A DNA stretch of 48,192 nt, from contig CAXUEX010000005.1 in the NCBI GenBank assembly GCA_964250215.1, positions 1-48,192 of the forward strand, given 5' to 3'. How positions within the stretch are numbered: the first letter of the stretch is position 1; every line of letters starts with the position of its first letter. The notes beneath the pieces are model-generated. The model did not search any database. It had not been told where the DNA came from and saw only the letters and a program-made list of their open reading frames with translations. The stretch comes from DAIDJM01 sp964250215 (lineage in GTDB: Bacteria; Pseudomonadota; Alphaproteobacteria; Acetobacterales; Acetobacteraceae). Made by a program: the position numbers and the translations under genes. Below, in pieces: positions 25,983 through 34,564 of the stretch.

Positions 25983-27788
25983 ATGATGATTTTTTCGCGG
26001 CGGCTTGGACGGGCCGCGCTCGTCGCGGCGACCGCGGCGATGCTGTGCCCCTCCGCGCGCGCCGACGAGCAGACGGTGAAGCTGATCCGGCTGCTGATCG
26101 CAAAGGGGATACTTACGCAGTCACAGGCGGGCGAATTGCTGCGCGAGTCGGGGCCCACGCCCGCGATGCATGCGCGTCACGGCGCGCGCCAGGCACCGGG
26201 CGAGCTGCCGGCGGAGGAAGCGGCGGTGCCGGCGCCCGGCCACGAGCACGACATACGCGTGACGTATGTGCCGCAATTCATCCGGCGCCAGATCGCCGAT
26301 CAGGTTCGGGCGCAGGTAATGAGCGAAGCGCAGCAAGAGGGTTGGGCTGCGCCGGACGCGCTGCCCGAATGGACGCGCCGCGTCAAATTGTATGGCGATA
26401 TGCGCTTCCGCGAGGAAGGCGATTTATTCGACAGCAACAACGCCAATCAGAACGTGCGAAACTATAATCAGTTCATCAACTTCAACGCTATCAACAACGG
26501 CTCGCCATTCGACGACCAGTCGCTCACCGGGCTGCCGCCCTACCTGAATACGACGGAGGATCGCAACCGTTTCCGCGTGCGGGCCCGTATCGGCACGCTG
26601 GTGGACATCGACGAAGGCGTGCTGGCGAATTTCCGGCTCTCCACCGGCAGCGATTTCGGGCCGGTCACGCCGAACCAGGTGCTGGGCCAACCCGGCGATT
26701 TCTCGAAATACGCCGTCTATCTCGACCGTGCGTATCTGCAACTCGACCCGGCCAAGCCGGTCACGTTCATGCTCGGCCGCACGCCGAACCCATTTTTTAC
26801 CACCGACCTGCTGTTCTGGAGCGAACTGGGGTTTGATGGCATCTCCGCCTTGTATCATCAGAATGTCGGCGGCGGTGTGGAAGCATTCGCGACCGGTGGG
26901 GCGTATCCGATCTTCAACACGGACTTCAACTTTTCGACCTTCAGCGCCGAAAAGTTCCGCAGCACCGATGCCTATCTGTTCGCCATTCAAGGTGGTGCGA
27001 AATGGCACGTCACGCCGAACCTTCTCGGACTGCTTGGCATCGGCCTGTTCAACTTTAACGGGGTGCAAGGCGCGGTATCGAAGCCGTGCTACAACCTGCT
27101 CGGCACGACGACGCCGCCCGTGTATGCCTGCAACACCGACGACACCCGCACGCCGTATGACATATTCGGCAACACGATGTACCGGATCAGGAATCTAATC
27201 CAGCCGCCGCCGGTGAACGGTGTGCCGACGACACTCTACGACCCGCAATATTACGGGCTGGCCGCGCGCTTCAACGTGCTCGATGTGCATCCGCGCTTCG
27301 ATATTCTTACTTATCACCCGTTCGACATTTCTTTGGAGGGTGATTTCATCAAAAATCTCGGGTTTAATGCAAATGCGATTGCGCACCACGGCCCGTTCAT
27401 CGGCCTCACCGCGACGGGTGCGGCACTGGGTGTCGGGCCGGTAAACAATCTTGGCGCCACCAGCAACCCGGCTTTGCCTGGCCCCTTCGTCGGCGGCGAT
27501 ACCGGCTACATGGTGAAAGCGACTGTCGGCAACCTGCAAGTGCACAAATTGTGGGATTGGAACGTTGTAGCTGGCTACAAATACCTGGAGAGCGACGCGA
27601 CGCTCGACAGCCTGACCGATCCCGATTTCCATCTCGGCGGCACCAACGCGCAAGGCTACATTCTTGCTGCCAGCCTTGGCGTTGCAAGGGACACCTTCCT
27701 CAATCTCCGCTGGTTCAGTGCGCAGACGATCGCCGGGCCGCATTACGGCAATGATGTGATACAGCTCGATCTGCAGGCGAGTTATTGA
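25983..27788 (+). CDS. Porin_5-like outer-membrane porin
   Basis: About 601 residues. A signal peptide ends SARA, followed by a short helical segment (VKLIRLLIAKGILTQSQAGEL), which is typical of the 'putative porin' family and may trimerise. A long beta-barrel follows with alternating strands (KLYGDMRFREEGD, FRVRARIGTLVD, FRLSTGSDF) and a C-terminal aromatic residue (DLQASY). Two Cys near the middle (SKPCYNLL and VYACNTDD) could form a loop disulfide. It should form an outer-membrane pore for an unknown solute. Start ATG 25983 (or 25986) is preferred over GTG 25968 because it gives a normal signal peptide. It follows tonB after 33 bases and its stop overlaps the next start, so it belongs to the same operon. 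Confidence 0.85.
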   Translation: MMIFSRRLGRAALVAATAAMLCPSARADEQTVKLIRLLIAKGILTQSQAGELLRESGPTPAMHARHGARQAPGELPAEEAAVPAPGHEHDIRVTYVPQFIRRQIADQVRAQVMSEAQQEGWAAPDALPEWTRRVKLYGDMRFREEGDLFDSNNANQNVRNYNQFINFNAINNGSPFDDQSLTGLPPYLNTTEDRNRFRVRARIGTLVDIDEGVLANFRLSTGSDFGPVTPNQVLGQPGDFSKYAVYLDRAYLQLDPAKPVTFMLGRTPNPFFTTDLLFWSELGFDGISALYHQNVGGGVEAFATGGAYPIFNTDFNFSTFSAEKFRSTDAYLFAIQGGAKWHVTPNLLGLLGIGLFNFNGVQGAVSKPCYNLLGTTTPPVYACNTDDTRTPYDIFGNTMYRIRNLIQPPPVNGVPTTLYDPQYYGLAARFNVLDVHPRFDILTYHPFDISLEGDFIKNLGFNANAIAHHGPFIGLTATGAALGVGPVNNLGATSNPALPGPFVGGDTGYMVKATVGNLQVHKLWDWNVVAGYKYLESDATLDSLTDPDFHLGGTNAQGYILAASLGVARDTFLNLRWFSAQTIAGPHYGNDVIQLDLQASY

Positions 27789-28426
27789 TGCGCGGCCTCG
27801 GTCTCGCTTTTGCTTTGCTAGCTGCGGCGTTCGTGCCTGCGGCCGCGCAGGAGAAATCGCCGGAGGAGCGGTTGCGGGACGCGCTGCGGCAATCGGTGGA
27901 GGAGATGCGGGCGGCGCAGGACCAAGCGGCGCAACTGCAGGCGCAGCTCGCGGCCGCACAGCAGGAGCGAGATGCGGCGAAAGCGGCCGAAGCCGCCGCC
28001 GAACAAAAGCTGACGGCGGGGGCCGCGAAGCCCGAGCAGCTTGCGGCCGCACAGGCGCAGCTCCGCGCGGCGGCGGCGGAAAACGCGCAGCTCCGGGCGG
28101 CGTTCGGCAAGATGCAGGCAGCGTATACGGAAGTAGTGGCCGTAGCGCGCGGCAAGAGCGCCGAGGCGGCAGCCAGCGGCGCCGGCTTGGCCGATGACGC
28201 GCGAGCCCTGGAGACCTGCAAGGCAATGAACACGCGCCTGATTGCCACCGCAGAAGAGATCCTGCACGTCTATCAAACATTCACCTTCCGCGCGCTGCTG
28301 ATGCGGAGTTATGAGCCGGTGATCGGTTTTGCGAAAGTAAAGCTTGAAAATCTCGTGCAGGAGTACGACGACAAGATTCAATCTCAGGAGTATATGCTGC
28401 CTTCAGCGAAGGGAGCGGCGCGATGA
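27788..28426 (+). CDS. Periplasmic coiled-coil protein
   Basis: A 212-residue protein whose ATG shares its A with the porin stop (TGATG). Residues 1-20 are a signal peptide ending AAA. Residues ~25-120 are a long Ala/Gln/Glu-rich heptad pattern predicting coiled coil. The C-terminal part is more conserved in look: TCKAMNTRLIATAEEILHVY, then RSYEPVIGFAKVKLENL and EYDDKIQSQEY. I do not recognise the family. The location inside a porin-TonB-TpsB operon, and its ending in ATGA overlap with a prolyl isomerase gene, suggest a periplasmic scaffold or chaperone for the export machine. Confidence 0.75.
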   Translation: MRGLGLAFALLAAAFVPAAAQEKSPEERLRDALRQSVEEMRAAQDQAAQLQAQLAAAQQERDAAKAAEAAAEQKLTAGAAKPEQLAAAQAQLRAAAAENAQLRAAFGKMQAAYTEVVAVARGKSAEAAASGAGLADDARALETCKAMNTRLIATAEEILHVYQTFTFRALLMRSYEPVIGFAKVKLENLVQEYDDKIQSQEYMLPSAKGAAR

Positions 28427-29274
28427 GACTGGCGATGTTGTTTGCGGCCCTCCTCACCGCGGCCGGAGCGGCTGCCGCACTGCCGCCGACGGCGAATGCG
28501 GTGATTGCGTCGCGTGGTGGCGACACGGTGACGATTGCGGATGCGCGCGCCTTCATCGCCACCCTGGATGCCGACACACGGGCCACGCTGGCGCACGATC
28601 CCTCGCAGGTGGCGCCGGTGTTGCGGGACATGCTGCTTCGCCGCGCGATCCTCGCCGAGGCTGCCAAGCTTCATTGGGCGGAGCGGCCGGATATCGCAGC
28701 GCTGCTCGCCCGCGCGCGCGAGACCGCGCTCGTGCAAAGCTACGTTGCCGCGCAAACGGCAGCCGCTCCCGGCTATCCGCCAGACGCCGACCTGCAAACT
28801 GCGTATAGCCAGAACCGTCAGCTTCTGCTGCTGCCACGCCAGTATCACCTGGCGCAGGTTATGCTCGTGACGTCCGGTGCTGACGCGGCAGCGGCGCGCA
28901 CGCGCCTTCTTGCGCTGAAGGCAGCCGCCGCTCCGGATTTCGCGGCCGCAGCGAGAAAGGTTGGTCTTTCCTACAATGACCTTGGCTGGATTGCCGACCC
29001 GCTGCTCGCTCCGGACGTCAAACAGGCGGTAGCCGGCCTGCCAACAGGGCAGATTGCCGGCCCGATCTGCACCGCCTCTGTTTGCCGCCTGGTTCTGCTC
29101 GTTGCAACGAAGCCGGCGGGGCCAGCCGATTTCGCGCAGGCACGAGATACGCTCGTCCGGGCGCTGCGCCAACAGAGGCAGCAGGCGAATCTGCGCACGC
29201 TGGAGAACGCGCTGCTTGCCAAGGCGCCGGTGCGGGTGAACGAACTCGATCTATCAAAAGTCGTTTCGCCATGA
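28423..29274 (+). CDS. Periplasmic parvulin-type (PpiC-like) prolyl isomerase
   Basis: A 283-residue protein with a signal peptide (about residues 1-26, ending ANA). A helical N-terminal SurA-like part includes VLRDMLLRRAILAEAAKLHW. The parvulin domain begins QYHLAQVMLV and ends with DLGWIADPLLAPDVKQAV, LPTGQIAGPI and CRLVLLV. A C-terminal helix follows. Periplasmic members help outer-membrane or secreted proteins fold, which here could be TpsA, TpsB or the porin. The gene overlaps both neighbours (ATGA at each end), a sign of tight co-translation. A TonB-linked TPS locus carrying a PpiC-type gene is also what I recall from Pseudomonas aeruginosa. Confidence 0.85.
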   Translation: MRLAMLFAALLTAAGAAAALPPTANAVIASRGGDTVTIADARAFIATLDADTRATLAHDPSQVAPVLRDMLLRRAILAEAAKLHWAERPDIAALLARARETALVQSYVAAQTAAAPGYPPDADLQTAYSQNRQLLLLPRQYHLAQVMLVTSGADAAAARTRLLALKAAAAPDFAAAARKVGLSYNDLGWIADPLLAPDVKQAVAGLPTGQIAGPICTASVCRLVLLVATKPAGPADFAQARDTLVRALRQQRQQANLRTLENALLAKAPVRVNELDLSKVVSP

Positions 29275-29630
29275 GTTGCTGCGCCGCCATGGCCAGGCAT
29301 CGCGCCGCTGTGGCGTTCACGTGCTGGCTGCTGGCGGGCGCCGCGCCGGTTTCTCCGGCCGCGGAGACCTGCGTTGATGTGCGGGTCGGCTCGGCGCAAT
29401 CCTACGATTGCCTGAACGCGCAACTCGCCGCCGTCGCGCGCAACGCGCCCCGGTTTTCCTCCGCCACGAACACGCCCTACAGCGCCACGTCAGCCCCGAA
29501 CGTCACCGGCCAGTTTGACGAGGATGCCACGCGCCAGCGCTTGGGCAGCGCCTTCGGCCACTCAGTCGCGCCGCAACGTCCCACCGCCACCTACGCCGCC
29601 CCGTTCGCGCCGGCAGCCACGCCGCGATAA
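29271..29630 (+). CDS. Short secreted protein of unknown function, last gene of the export cluster
   Basis: A 119-residue protein whose ATG overlaps the prolyl isomerase stop (ATGA); ATG 29289 is an alternative start. It has a signal peptide ending PAA at about residue 31. The mature part starts with ETCVDVRVG and YDCLNAQLAAV, so two Cys lie 14 residues apart and may form a disulfide. The rest is a low-complexity tail rich in Ser, Thr, Pro, Asn and Gln (SSATNTPYSATSAPN and VAPQRPTATYAAP). I recognise no family. The conserved-looking Cys core and its place at the end of the operon make it a possible accessory or cargo-associated periplasmic factor. Confidence 0.7.
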   Translation: MSCCAAMARHRAAVAFTCWLLAGAAPVSPAAETCVDVRVGSAQSYDCLNAQLAAVARNAPRFSSATNTPYSATSAPNVTGQFDEDATRQRLGSAFGHSVAPQRPTATYAAPFAPAATPR

Positions 29631-30042
29631 GGTGAACACTCGCCGGACGGGCACACCGCTTGCGGTCTGACCGGCCGGCTGTGACACAGGGTGACGATCG
29701 TTGACACGGAGGGCCCGCCCGGTCAGGTCCCGGCGTTGCCGTCCTTGGGGTTCAGGTCCGCAGCCACGTATCGTCCGACCTCGTTGACCCGCCGCATTCC
29801 CCGCCGAAATGGTGGCCCACGGGAACCGTGTGTTGCGTGCAAAACGGCGGGCGACATTTTTCGCGATGCCTGTTCGCACCGGTTTTGCAACACAATTCCG
29901 CAATTTGCGATCGCGATCAACGGAACGTGAGCCGGCTTGCGGGTGGGCGGCAAGCCATTCGCCCGCGTCTTCTTCAGAGGCGCGGCGCGGCGCGCGAGAT
30001 CGTGAACCCGGTTCTGCGGGTGGCAATGTTACTGGGCATCGA
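29631..30042. other. Intergenic region of about 410 bases, little of note
   Basis: This stretch separates the export cluster from the efflux genes. Weak open frames cross it, including a 78-codon in-frame extension of the EmrA gene, but they look like random high-GC coding. It contains the 10-bp palindrome GATCGCGATC at 29909-29918. I found no clear terminator with a T run and no strong promoter. No MarR or TetR regulator gene sits here. Confidence 0.5.
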
Positions 30043-31347
30043 ATGACAATGCTCGACGATTGCGCTTCCGCGGGAGACTTTGCACCACCCGCCCGTCTCC
30101 CCGGCGGCAACTTCGTTGCATTGCGCCAGGATGTGCCAGCGCGCCGCGAACGCGCGCCGGTAGGCGACGGGAAGGATGGCGACAAGCCGGACGACGGCGA
30201 CCATGGCCAGAACGGCAAGCCGTCCAAGGACGATTCGGATAAAAAAGACGACGAAAAGCCCGGGAACGGCGAGGACGGCAAGGACAAGAAACCGGAGGGC
30301 GAGAAAGACGGCAAGAAAAGCCGATGGCCGATCGTGGTTCTGGCGGTGGTCGTGGTTCTTGCGGTGATTGGCGGGACGGTGTACTGGTTCCTTACCCGCA
30401 ACGAGCAGTCCACGGACGACGCCTACACCGAAGGCAACGCGGTGAGCATCGCGCCGAAAGTTTCCGGCTATGTGATCGAACGCCTGGTGGACGACAACAG
30501 CTTTGTGCACGCGGGCGATTTGATGCTGCAGATCGATCCGCGCGACTACATCACCGCGCGCGACCAGGCGCGCGCCAATCTGGAACTTGCCCAGGCGCAG
30601 ATGCGCAGTGCGCAGATCGACCTGGAAATCTCGCGGGTGAGGTTCCCCGCCGATCGGGTGCAAACGCAGGCGCAACTGGCGCAGGCGGAGGCCAACCAGG
30701 CGGATGCCAGGCGGGAATTTCAGCGGCAGCGCAGCGTGGATCAGCGCGCCACCACGCAAACCACTGTGGACCAGGCGACGACGCAATTCGAATCCACGAC
30801 CGCCACCACGAAACAGGTGCAGGCGCAACTGCAAGTGGCTTCCCTGGTGCGGCAGAACATCGGCGCTTCGGCCAGCACTTTGCAGCAGCGGCAGGCGCAG
30901 GTGGCGCAGGCGATGGCGAGCCTGGCTCAGGCGGAGCTGAACCTTTCCTATACGCGGATCGTGGCGCCGCAAACCGGCATCGTGACGCGCCGGAACGTGG
31001 ACGTGGGCACCTTTGCCCAGGCCGGGCAGCAGGTGTTCTACGTGGTGCCGACCACGACCTGGGTGGTGGCCAATTTCAAGGAGACGCAGCTCAACCGCAT
31101 GCGGATCGGCCAGCATGTGACGATCCGGGTGGATGCTTATCCGCGGCTGAAGCTGCACGGACATATCCAGAGCATTCAGCAGGGAGCCGGTGCGCGTTTC
31201 ACCACGTTCCCATCCGAGAACGCGACCGGCAATTTCGTGAAGATCGTGCGCCGAGTGCCGGTGAAGATCGTGATCGATGACGGCATGGACCCGAACCGGG
31301 GCCTGCCGCTCGGGCTTTCGGTTGAGCCGACGGTCGATCTGAAGTGA
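30043..31347 (+). CDS. EmrA/HlyD-family membrane fusion protein with a long charged N-terminus
   Basis: Periplasmic adaptor of a tripartite multidrug efflux pump. A single membrane helix (IVVLAVVVVLAVIGGTVYWFL) is followed by DDAYTEGNAVSIAPKVSGYV, the EmrA lipoyl-domain opening, a long Gln/Ala-rich hairpin, and the IVAPQTGIVTRRNVDVGTFAQAG half of the lipoyl domain. It ends with a beta-barrel domain (VVANFKETQLNRMRIGQ). Before the helix lie about 55 residues almost wholly Lys, Asp, Glu, Gly and Pro, which is unusual for EmrA. The start is uncertain: 30043 or 30049 gives a 434- or 432-residue protein, and neither has a good ribosome site. The MFS pump follows with GTGA overlap. Confidence 0.88.
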   Translation: MTMLDDCASAGDFAPPARLPGGNFVALRQDVPARRERAPVGDGKDGDKPDDGDHGQNGKPSKDDSDKKDDEKPGNGEDGKDKKPEGEKDGKKSRWPIVVLAVVVVLAVIGGTVYWFLTRNEQSTDDAYTEGNAVSIAPKVSGYVIERLVDDNSFVHAGDLMLQIDPRDYITARDQARANLELAQAQMRSAQIDLEISRVRFPADRVQTQAQLAQAEANQADARREFQRQRSVDQRATTQTTVDQATTQFESTTATTKQVQAQLQVASLVRQNIGASASTLQQRQAQVAQAMASLAQAELNLSYTRIVAPQTGIVTRRNVDVGTFAQAGQQVFYVVPTTTWVVANFKETQLNRMRIGQHVTIRVDAYPRLKLHGHIQSIQQGAGARFTTFPSENATGNFVKIVRRVPVKIVIDDGMDPNRGLPLGLSVEPTVDLK

Positions 31348-32906
31348 GCGGCACGAGCGGCGGGTCCAATCGCTATCTCATCGCGATTGTGGTTACGATC
31401 GCGGCGTTCATGGAGGTGACGGACACCACCATCGTTAACGTGTCGTTGCCGTACATCGCCGGCGATCTCGGCGTGAGCACCGACAACGCGGCATGGACGC
31501 TGACCACGTATCTTGTTGCCAACGGCATCACGCTGACGGTTTCCGCATCGATCAGCAAGCATCTTGGGCGGCGGCGGTACTTCCTGATCTCGATCATCGG
31601 GTTTACGATCACCTCGCTGGCCTGCGGATTAGCGACAAATTTCGGCGAGCTGCTGGCTTTTCGGGCTTTGCAGGGGCTGTTCGGCGGCGGACTGCAACCG
31701 ATGCAGCAGGCCATCGTGCTGGATACTTTTCCGCCCGAGCAGCGTGCATCGGCGCTGTCGATCACGGCGGTGGCGACGGTTATCGCGCCGGTGGTGGGGC
31801 CGTTGGTGGGCGGTTACCTCACCTTCGATTATTCGTGGCACTGGATATTTCTGGTCAACGTGCCGATCGGCATACTTACGGTATTCGGGGTGTTGGCGCT
31901 GGTCCAGGATCCACCGGAGATGAAGAAGGCTGTGCGCAACGCGCCACCGTTCGACTGGATCGGCACGGTGTTCATTGCGCTGGCGCTGGGCTGCATGGAG
32001 CTGGGCGCCGATCGCGGCGAAGATTACGATTGGCTCGCCTCGGGCTTTATTCGCGTCATGCTCGGCTTGTCGGTGTTTGGTTACGTCGGCGGCGTTTTCT
32101 ATCTTAGCTATGCCCGAAATCCGGCCGTTGATCTGCGCGTGTTCAAGGACCGCAATTTCGCGTTATCCTGGTATGGCATGGCGATGATGGGCTTTTCGCT
32201 GTATGCGAGCGCCATCATCATGCCGTTGTTTGCGCAGAACGTGCTGGGCTACAACTCGGTTCTGGCGGGCTGGGTGCTGGCGCCGGGCGCGCTGGTGCTG
32301 GCTGTGCTGATCCCGATCGTGGGATTTCTGCTCAACGTGGTTCCGGTGAAGTGGGTGATTGCGGCGGGCGGCATCGCGCTGTCGGCATCGCTCTATTACT
32401 CGATGGGCATTCTGCCAGATCTGGATTTTTTTCACGTTGCGTTGTATCGCGCTGCGCAGACGGCCGCGCTCGCGTTGCTGTTCGTGCCGCTGAGCTCCGC
32501 CGCGTATTCGACGATTCCCGACCACCTCAAGGAGGACGCGGCGAGCCTTTTCACCATGGCGCGCAATGTGTATGGCGGCGTGGGGATTTCGATCGGCACG
32601 GCGCTGGTGACGGACCACCTGCAAATCCGGCAGGCGCATCTGGTGAAGTATCTCGACGCGACGAATCAGCCGTATAACGACCTGATCCAGCAGGTGCAGG
32701 GGGCGTTCGTCAGCTACGGCAGTGCCATGGAGCAGGCCGTGGCCTCGGCACCGGGCGAGATATTTCTGACCTTGCAACAGCAGGTTTCAACGCTCGCTTA
32801 CCTCGACGTGTTCTTCATCATCTCGCTGATGTCGCTTACCATTACGGTCGCCGCTCTGTTTATGACGAACGTGCAGCCGGGAGCGGGTGCCGGAGGCGGC
32901 GGTTGA
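31344..32906 (+). CDS. DHA2-family MFS efflux pump (EmrB-like, 14 membrane segments)
   Basis: A 520-residue inner-membrane drug/proton antiporter with 13-14 hydrophobic segments. The first helix carries FMEVTDTTIVNVSLPYIAGDL, the DHA2 signature with the D-x-T-I-V-N-V pattern. A GRRRYFL loop follows, then the long motif-C region VATVIAPVVGPLVGGYLTFDYSWHWIFLVNVPIGI. The GTG start (31344) overlaps the EmrA stop by four bases, and its own stop overlaps the next gene, so adaptor, pump and outer-membrane channel are translated together. The substrate cannot be read from the sequence. Confidence 0.93.
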   Translation: MSGTSGGSNRYLIAIVVTIAAFMEVTDTTIVNVSLPYIAGDLGVSTDNAAWTLTTYLVANGITLTVSASISKHLGRRRYFLISIIGFTITSLACGLATNFGELLAFRALQGLFGGGLQPMQQAIVLDTFPPEQRASALSITAVATVIAPVVGPLVGGYLTFDYSWHWIFLVNVPIGILTVFGVLALVQDPPEMKKAVRNAPPFDWIGTVFIALALGCMELGADRGEDYDWLASGFIRVMLGLSVFGYVGGVFYLSYARNPAVDLRVFKDRNFALSWYGMAMMGFSLYASAIIMPLFAQNVLGYNSVLAGWVLAPGALVLAVLIPIVGFLLNVVPVKWVIAAGGIALSASLYYSMGILPDLDFFHVALYRAAQTAALALLFVPLSSAAYSTIPDHLKEDAASLFTMARNVYGGVGISIGTALVTDHLQIRQAHLVKYLDATNQPYNDLIQQVQGAFVSYGSAMEQAVASAPGEIFLTLQQQVSTLAYLDVFFIISLMSLTITVAALFMTNVQPGAGAGGGG

Positions 32907-34507
32907 ACCGGTCGGCGGTGATCGCTGGATTTCTGCTATGTTCGCTTGGCGGCTGCACAGTAGGGCCCGATTTCAAGCGGCCGGATATGCCGCACGTGCA
33001 GAACTGGCGAAACGCGGTGGCCTACGATCCGGCCGTTCGCCTGGATACCGATCCCGATCCACGTTGGTGGGCCGCGTTCGGCGATCCCGTTTTGACGGAA
33101 CTGATGAATACCGCGATAAGTGACAATCTGGATGTGCAGCAGGCGGTTCTGCGCGTCGTGGAATCACGGCAGGGCATTGTGACGGCGCGGGCTGCCGGGC
33201 TGCCCAATCTGAGCGGCAATGCCAGCTATAGATACGATCAGCTCGGCGCCAAGGGCATTCTGGAATCTCAGGGCGTCTATCGGCAGCTTAATGAAATGGC
33301 GAACCAAACGTCGGGCGGTTCGTCGATGGCGAGTGGCGGATCCTCGAGCGGTTACAACACGACGCAGATTCTCAACCAGTTTACGCAGCCTGTAAATTTG
33401 TTTCAATACGGGCTCAGCGCATCCTGGGAGCTCGATCTGTTCGGCCGCGTGCGCCGATCGGTGGAGCAGGCGCGGGCGCTTGCCGAGGCGCAAGCGGAAG
33501 CGGCCAACGATGCACTCACCAGCCTGGAGAGCGAAGTGGCGCAGGCTTATGTGCAGCTTCGCGGCGCGCAGGCGCTGCGGACGAGCCAAGAGGAGAATAT
33601 TCGGTCGGCGCAGGGTTCGCTCGATCTCACGCAGAACCGGCGTGCGATCCGATTGTCCACGGAGCTGGATGTGGAGCAGGCACGCACGCAGTTGCTGACG
33701 CTGGAGCGCCAACTTCCGGAATACGAGAAACAGGAACGCCAAGCCCTCGACAGGCTGGATCTGCTGATCGGCTCGACGCCGGGCACGCTGGACGCCAAGC
33801 TGCTGCAGCCTGCGCCATTGCCGCGTTTGCCATCGGCTGTGGGTGTTGGGGTTCCGTCCACGCTTGCGCGAAGGCGGCCGGACATACGCCAGGCGGAAGC
33901 GCAACTGCATGCGGCAATCGCGGGCGTGGGCGTGGCCGTGGCGAGCTTTTATCCGGACGTTTCGCTGACTGGAAATCTTGGCATCCGCGCGCTGGACGCG
34001 AGCTATTTGACGCGCTGGGTGAGCCATTTCTACGCCGCCGGACCAAGTGTGTCGTTGCCGATTTTTCAGGGCGGCCAGTTGACGGCGAACCTGCGCATGA
34101 ACCGGGCGCAAGCGGCGGAGGCCGGGTTGCATTATCGCGCCACCGTGCTGAATGCGCTGCGGGAGGTGGAGGATGAGTTGGTGGCTTTCCGAACCGATCG
34201 CATCGAGCGCGACCGGCTGGCGGGCCTGCTGAGTTCGGCGCAGGATACGCTGTATCTCGCCACCAGCCGCTACACGCACGGTCTTTCAGACTATTTGCAG
34301 GTGCTCGATGCCGAGCGCACGGTGGAGAGCGCGCGCCAGCAACTCGTGCAGCAGGATATGACGCTGGCGAACGACGTGGTTGGCCTGTATCGCGCGCTAG
34401 GTGGTGGGTGGGAAATGCCGGGTGCAGCAAGCCGGGCTCCGGGTGTGCCGGGCGCGCCGCCCGCCACTCCCGCGGCGCTGGATTCGGTGGGCGCCGGAAT
34501 CCGGTAG
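32903..34507 (+). CDS. NodT/TolC-family outer-membrane efflux lipoprotein
   Basis: A 534-residue outer-membrane channel of the RND/MFS type. The lipobox is LGGC at about residues 15-18, followed by TVGPDFKRPD, the standard opening of NodT-type factors. Long helices follow, with the two OEP repeats seen in SASWELDLFGRVRRSVEQARA and VSLPIFQGGQLTANLRMNRAQ, plus VGVPSTLARRRPDIRQAEAQL. The likely start is TTG 32903, overlapping the pump stop as TTGA; GTG 32918 is the alternative, leaving a shorter n-region. It completes the tripartite pump with EmrA and EmrB. Confidence 0.92.
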   Translation: MNRSAVIAGFLLCSLGGCTVGPDFKRPDMPHVQNWRNAVAYDPAVRLDTDPDPRWWAAFGDPVLTELMNTAISDNLDVQQAVLRVVESRQGIVTARAAGLPNLSGNASYRYDQLGAKGILESQGVYRQLNEMANQTSGGSSMASGGSSSGYNTTQILNQFTQPVNLFQYGLSASWELDLFGRVRRSVEQARALAEAQAEAANDALTSLESEVAQAYVQLRGAQALRTSQEENIRSAQGSLDLTQNRRAIRLSTELDVEQARTQLLTLERQLPEYEKQERQALDRLDLLIGSTPGTLDAKLLQPAPLPRLPSAVGVGVPSTLARRRPDIRQAEAQLHAAIAGVGVAVASFYPDVSLTGNLGIRALDASYLTRWVSHFYAAGPSVSLPIFQGGQLTANLRMNRAQAAEAGLHYRATVLNALREVEDELVAFRTDRIERDRLAGLLSSAQDTLYLATSRYTHGLSDYLQVLDAERTVESARQQLVQQDMTLANDVVGLYRALGGGWEMPGAASRAPGVPGAPPATPAALDSVGAGIR

Positions 34508-34564
34508 CGCGGGACGGCAACTTATCGATCCGGCGGCTGTTGAGTTGGCCGTTCGGGAGGCATT

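Noticed and set aside
29909..29918. Palindrome GATCGCGATC as an origin or methylation cluster.
   Set aside because: A single 10-bp palindrome in high-GC DNA is not enough; there are no DnaA boxes or AT-rich unwinding region.
29809..30042. An N-terminal extension of the EmrA gene from the GTG-like codons at 29809.
   Set aside because: The added 78 residues are Arg/Ala-rich with no pattern, and the region reads like intergenic DNA. ATG 30043 gives a plausible adaptor.
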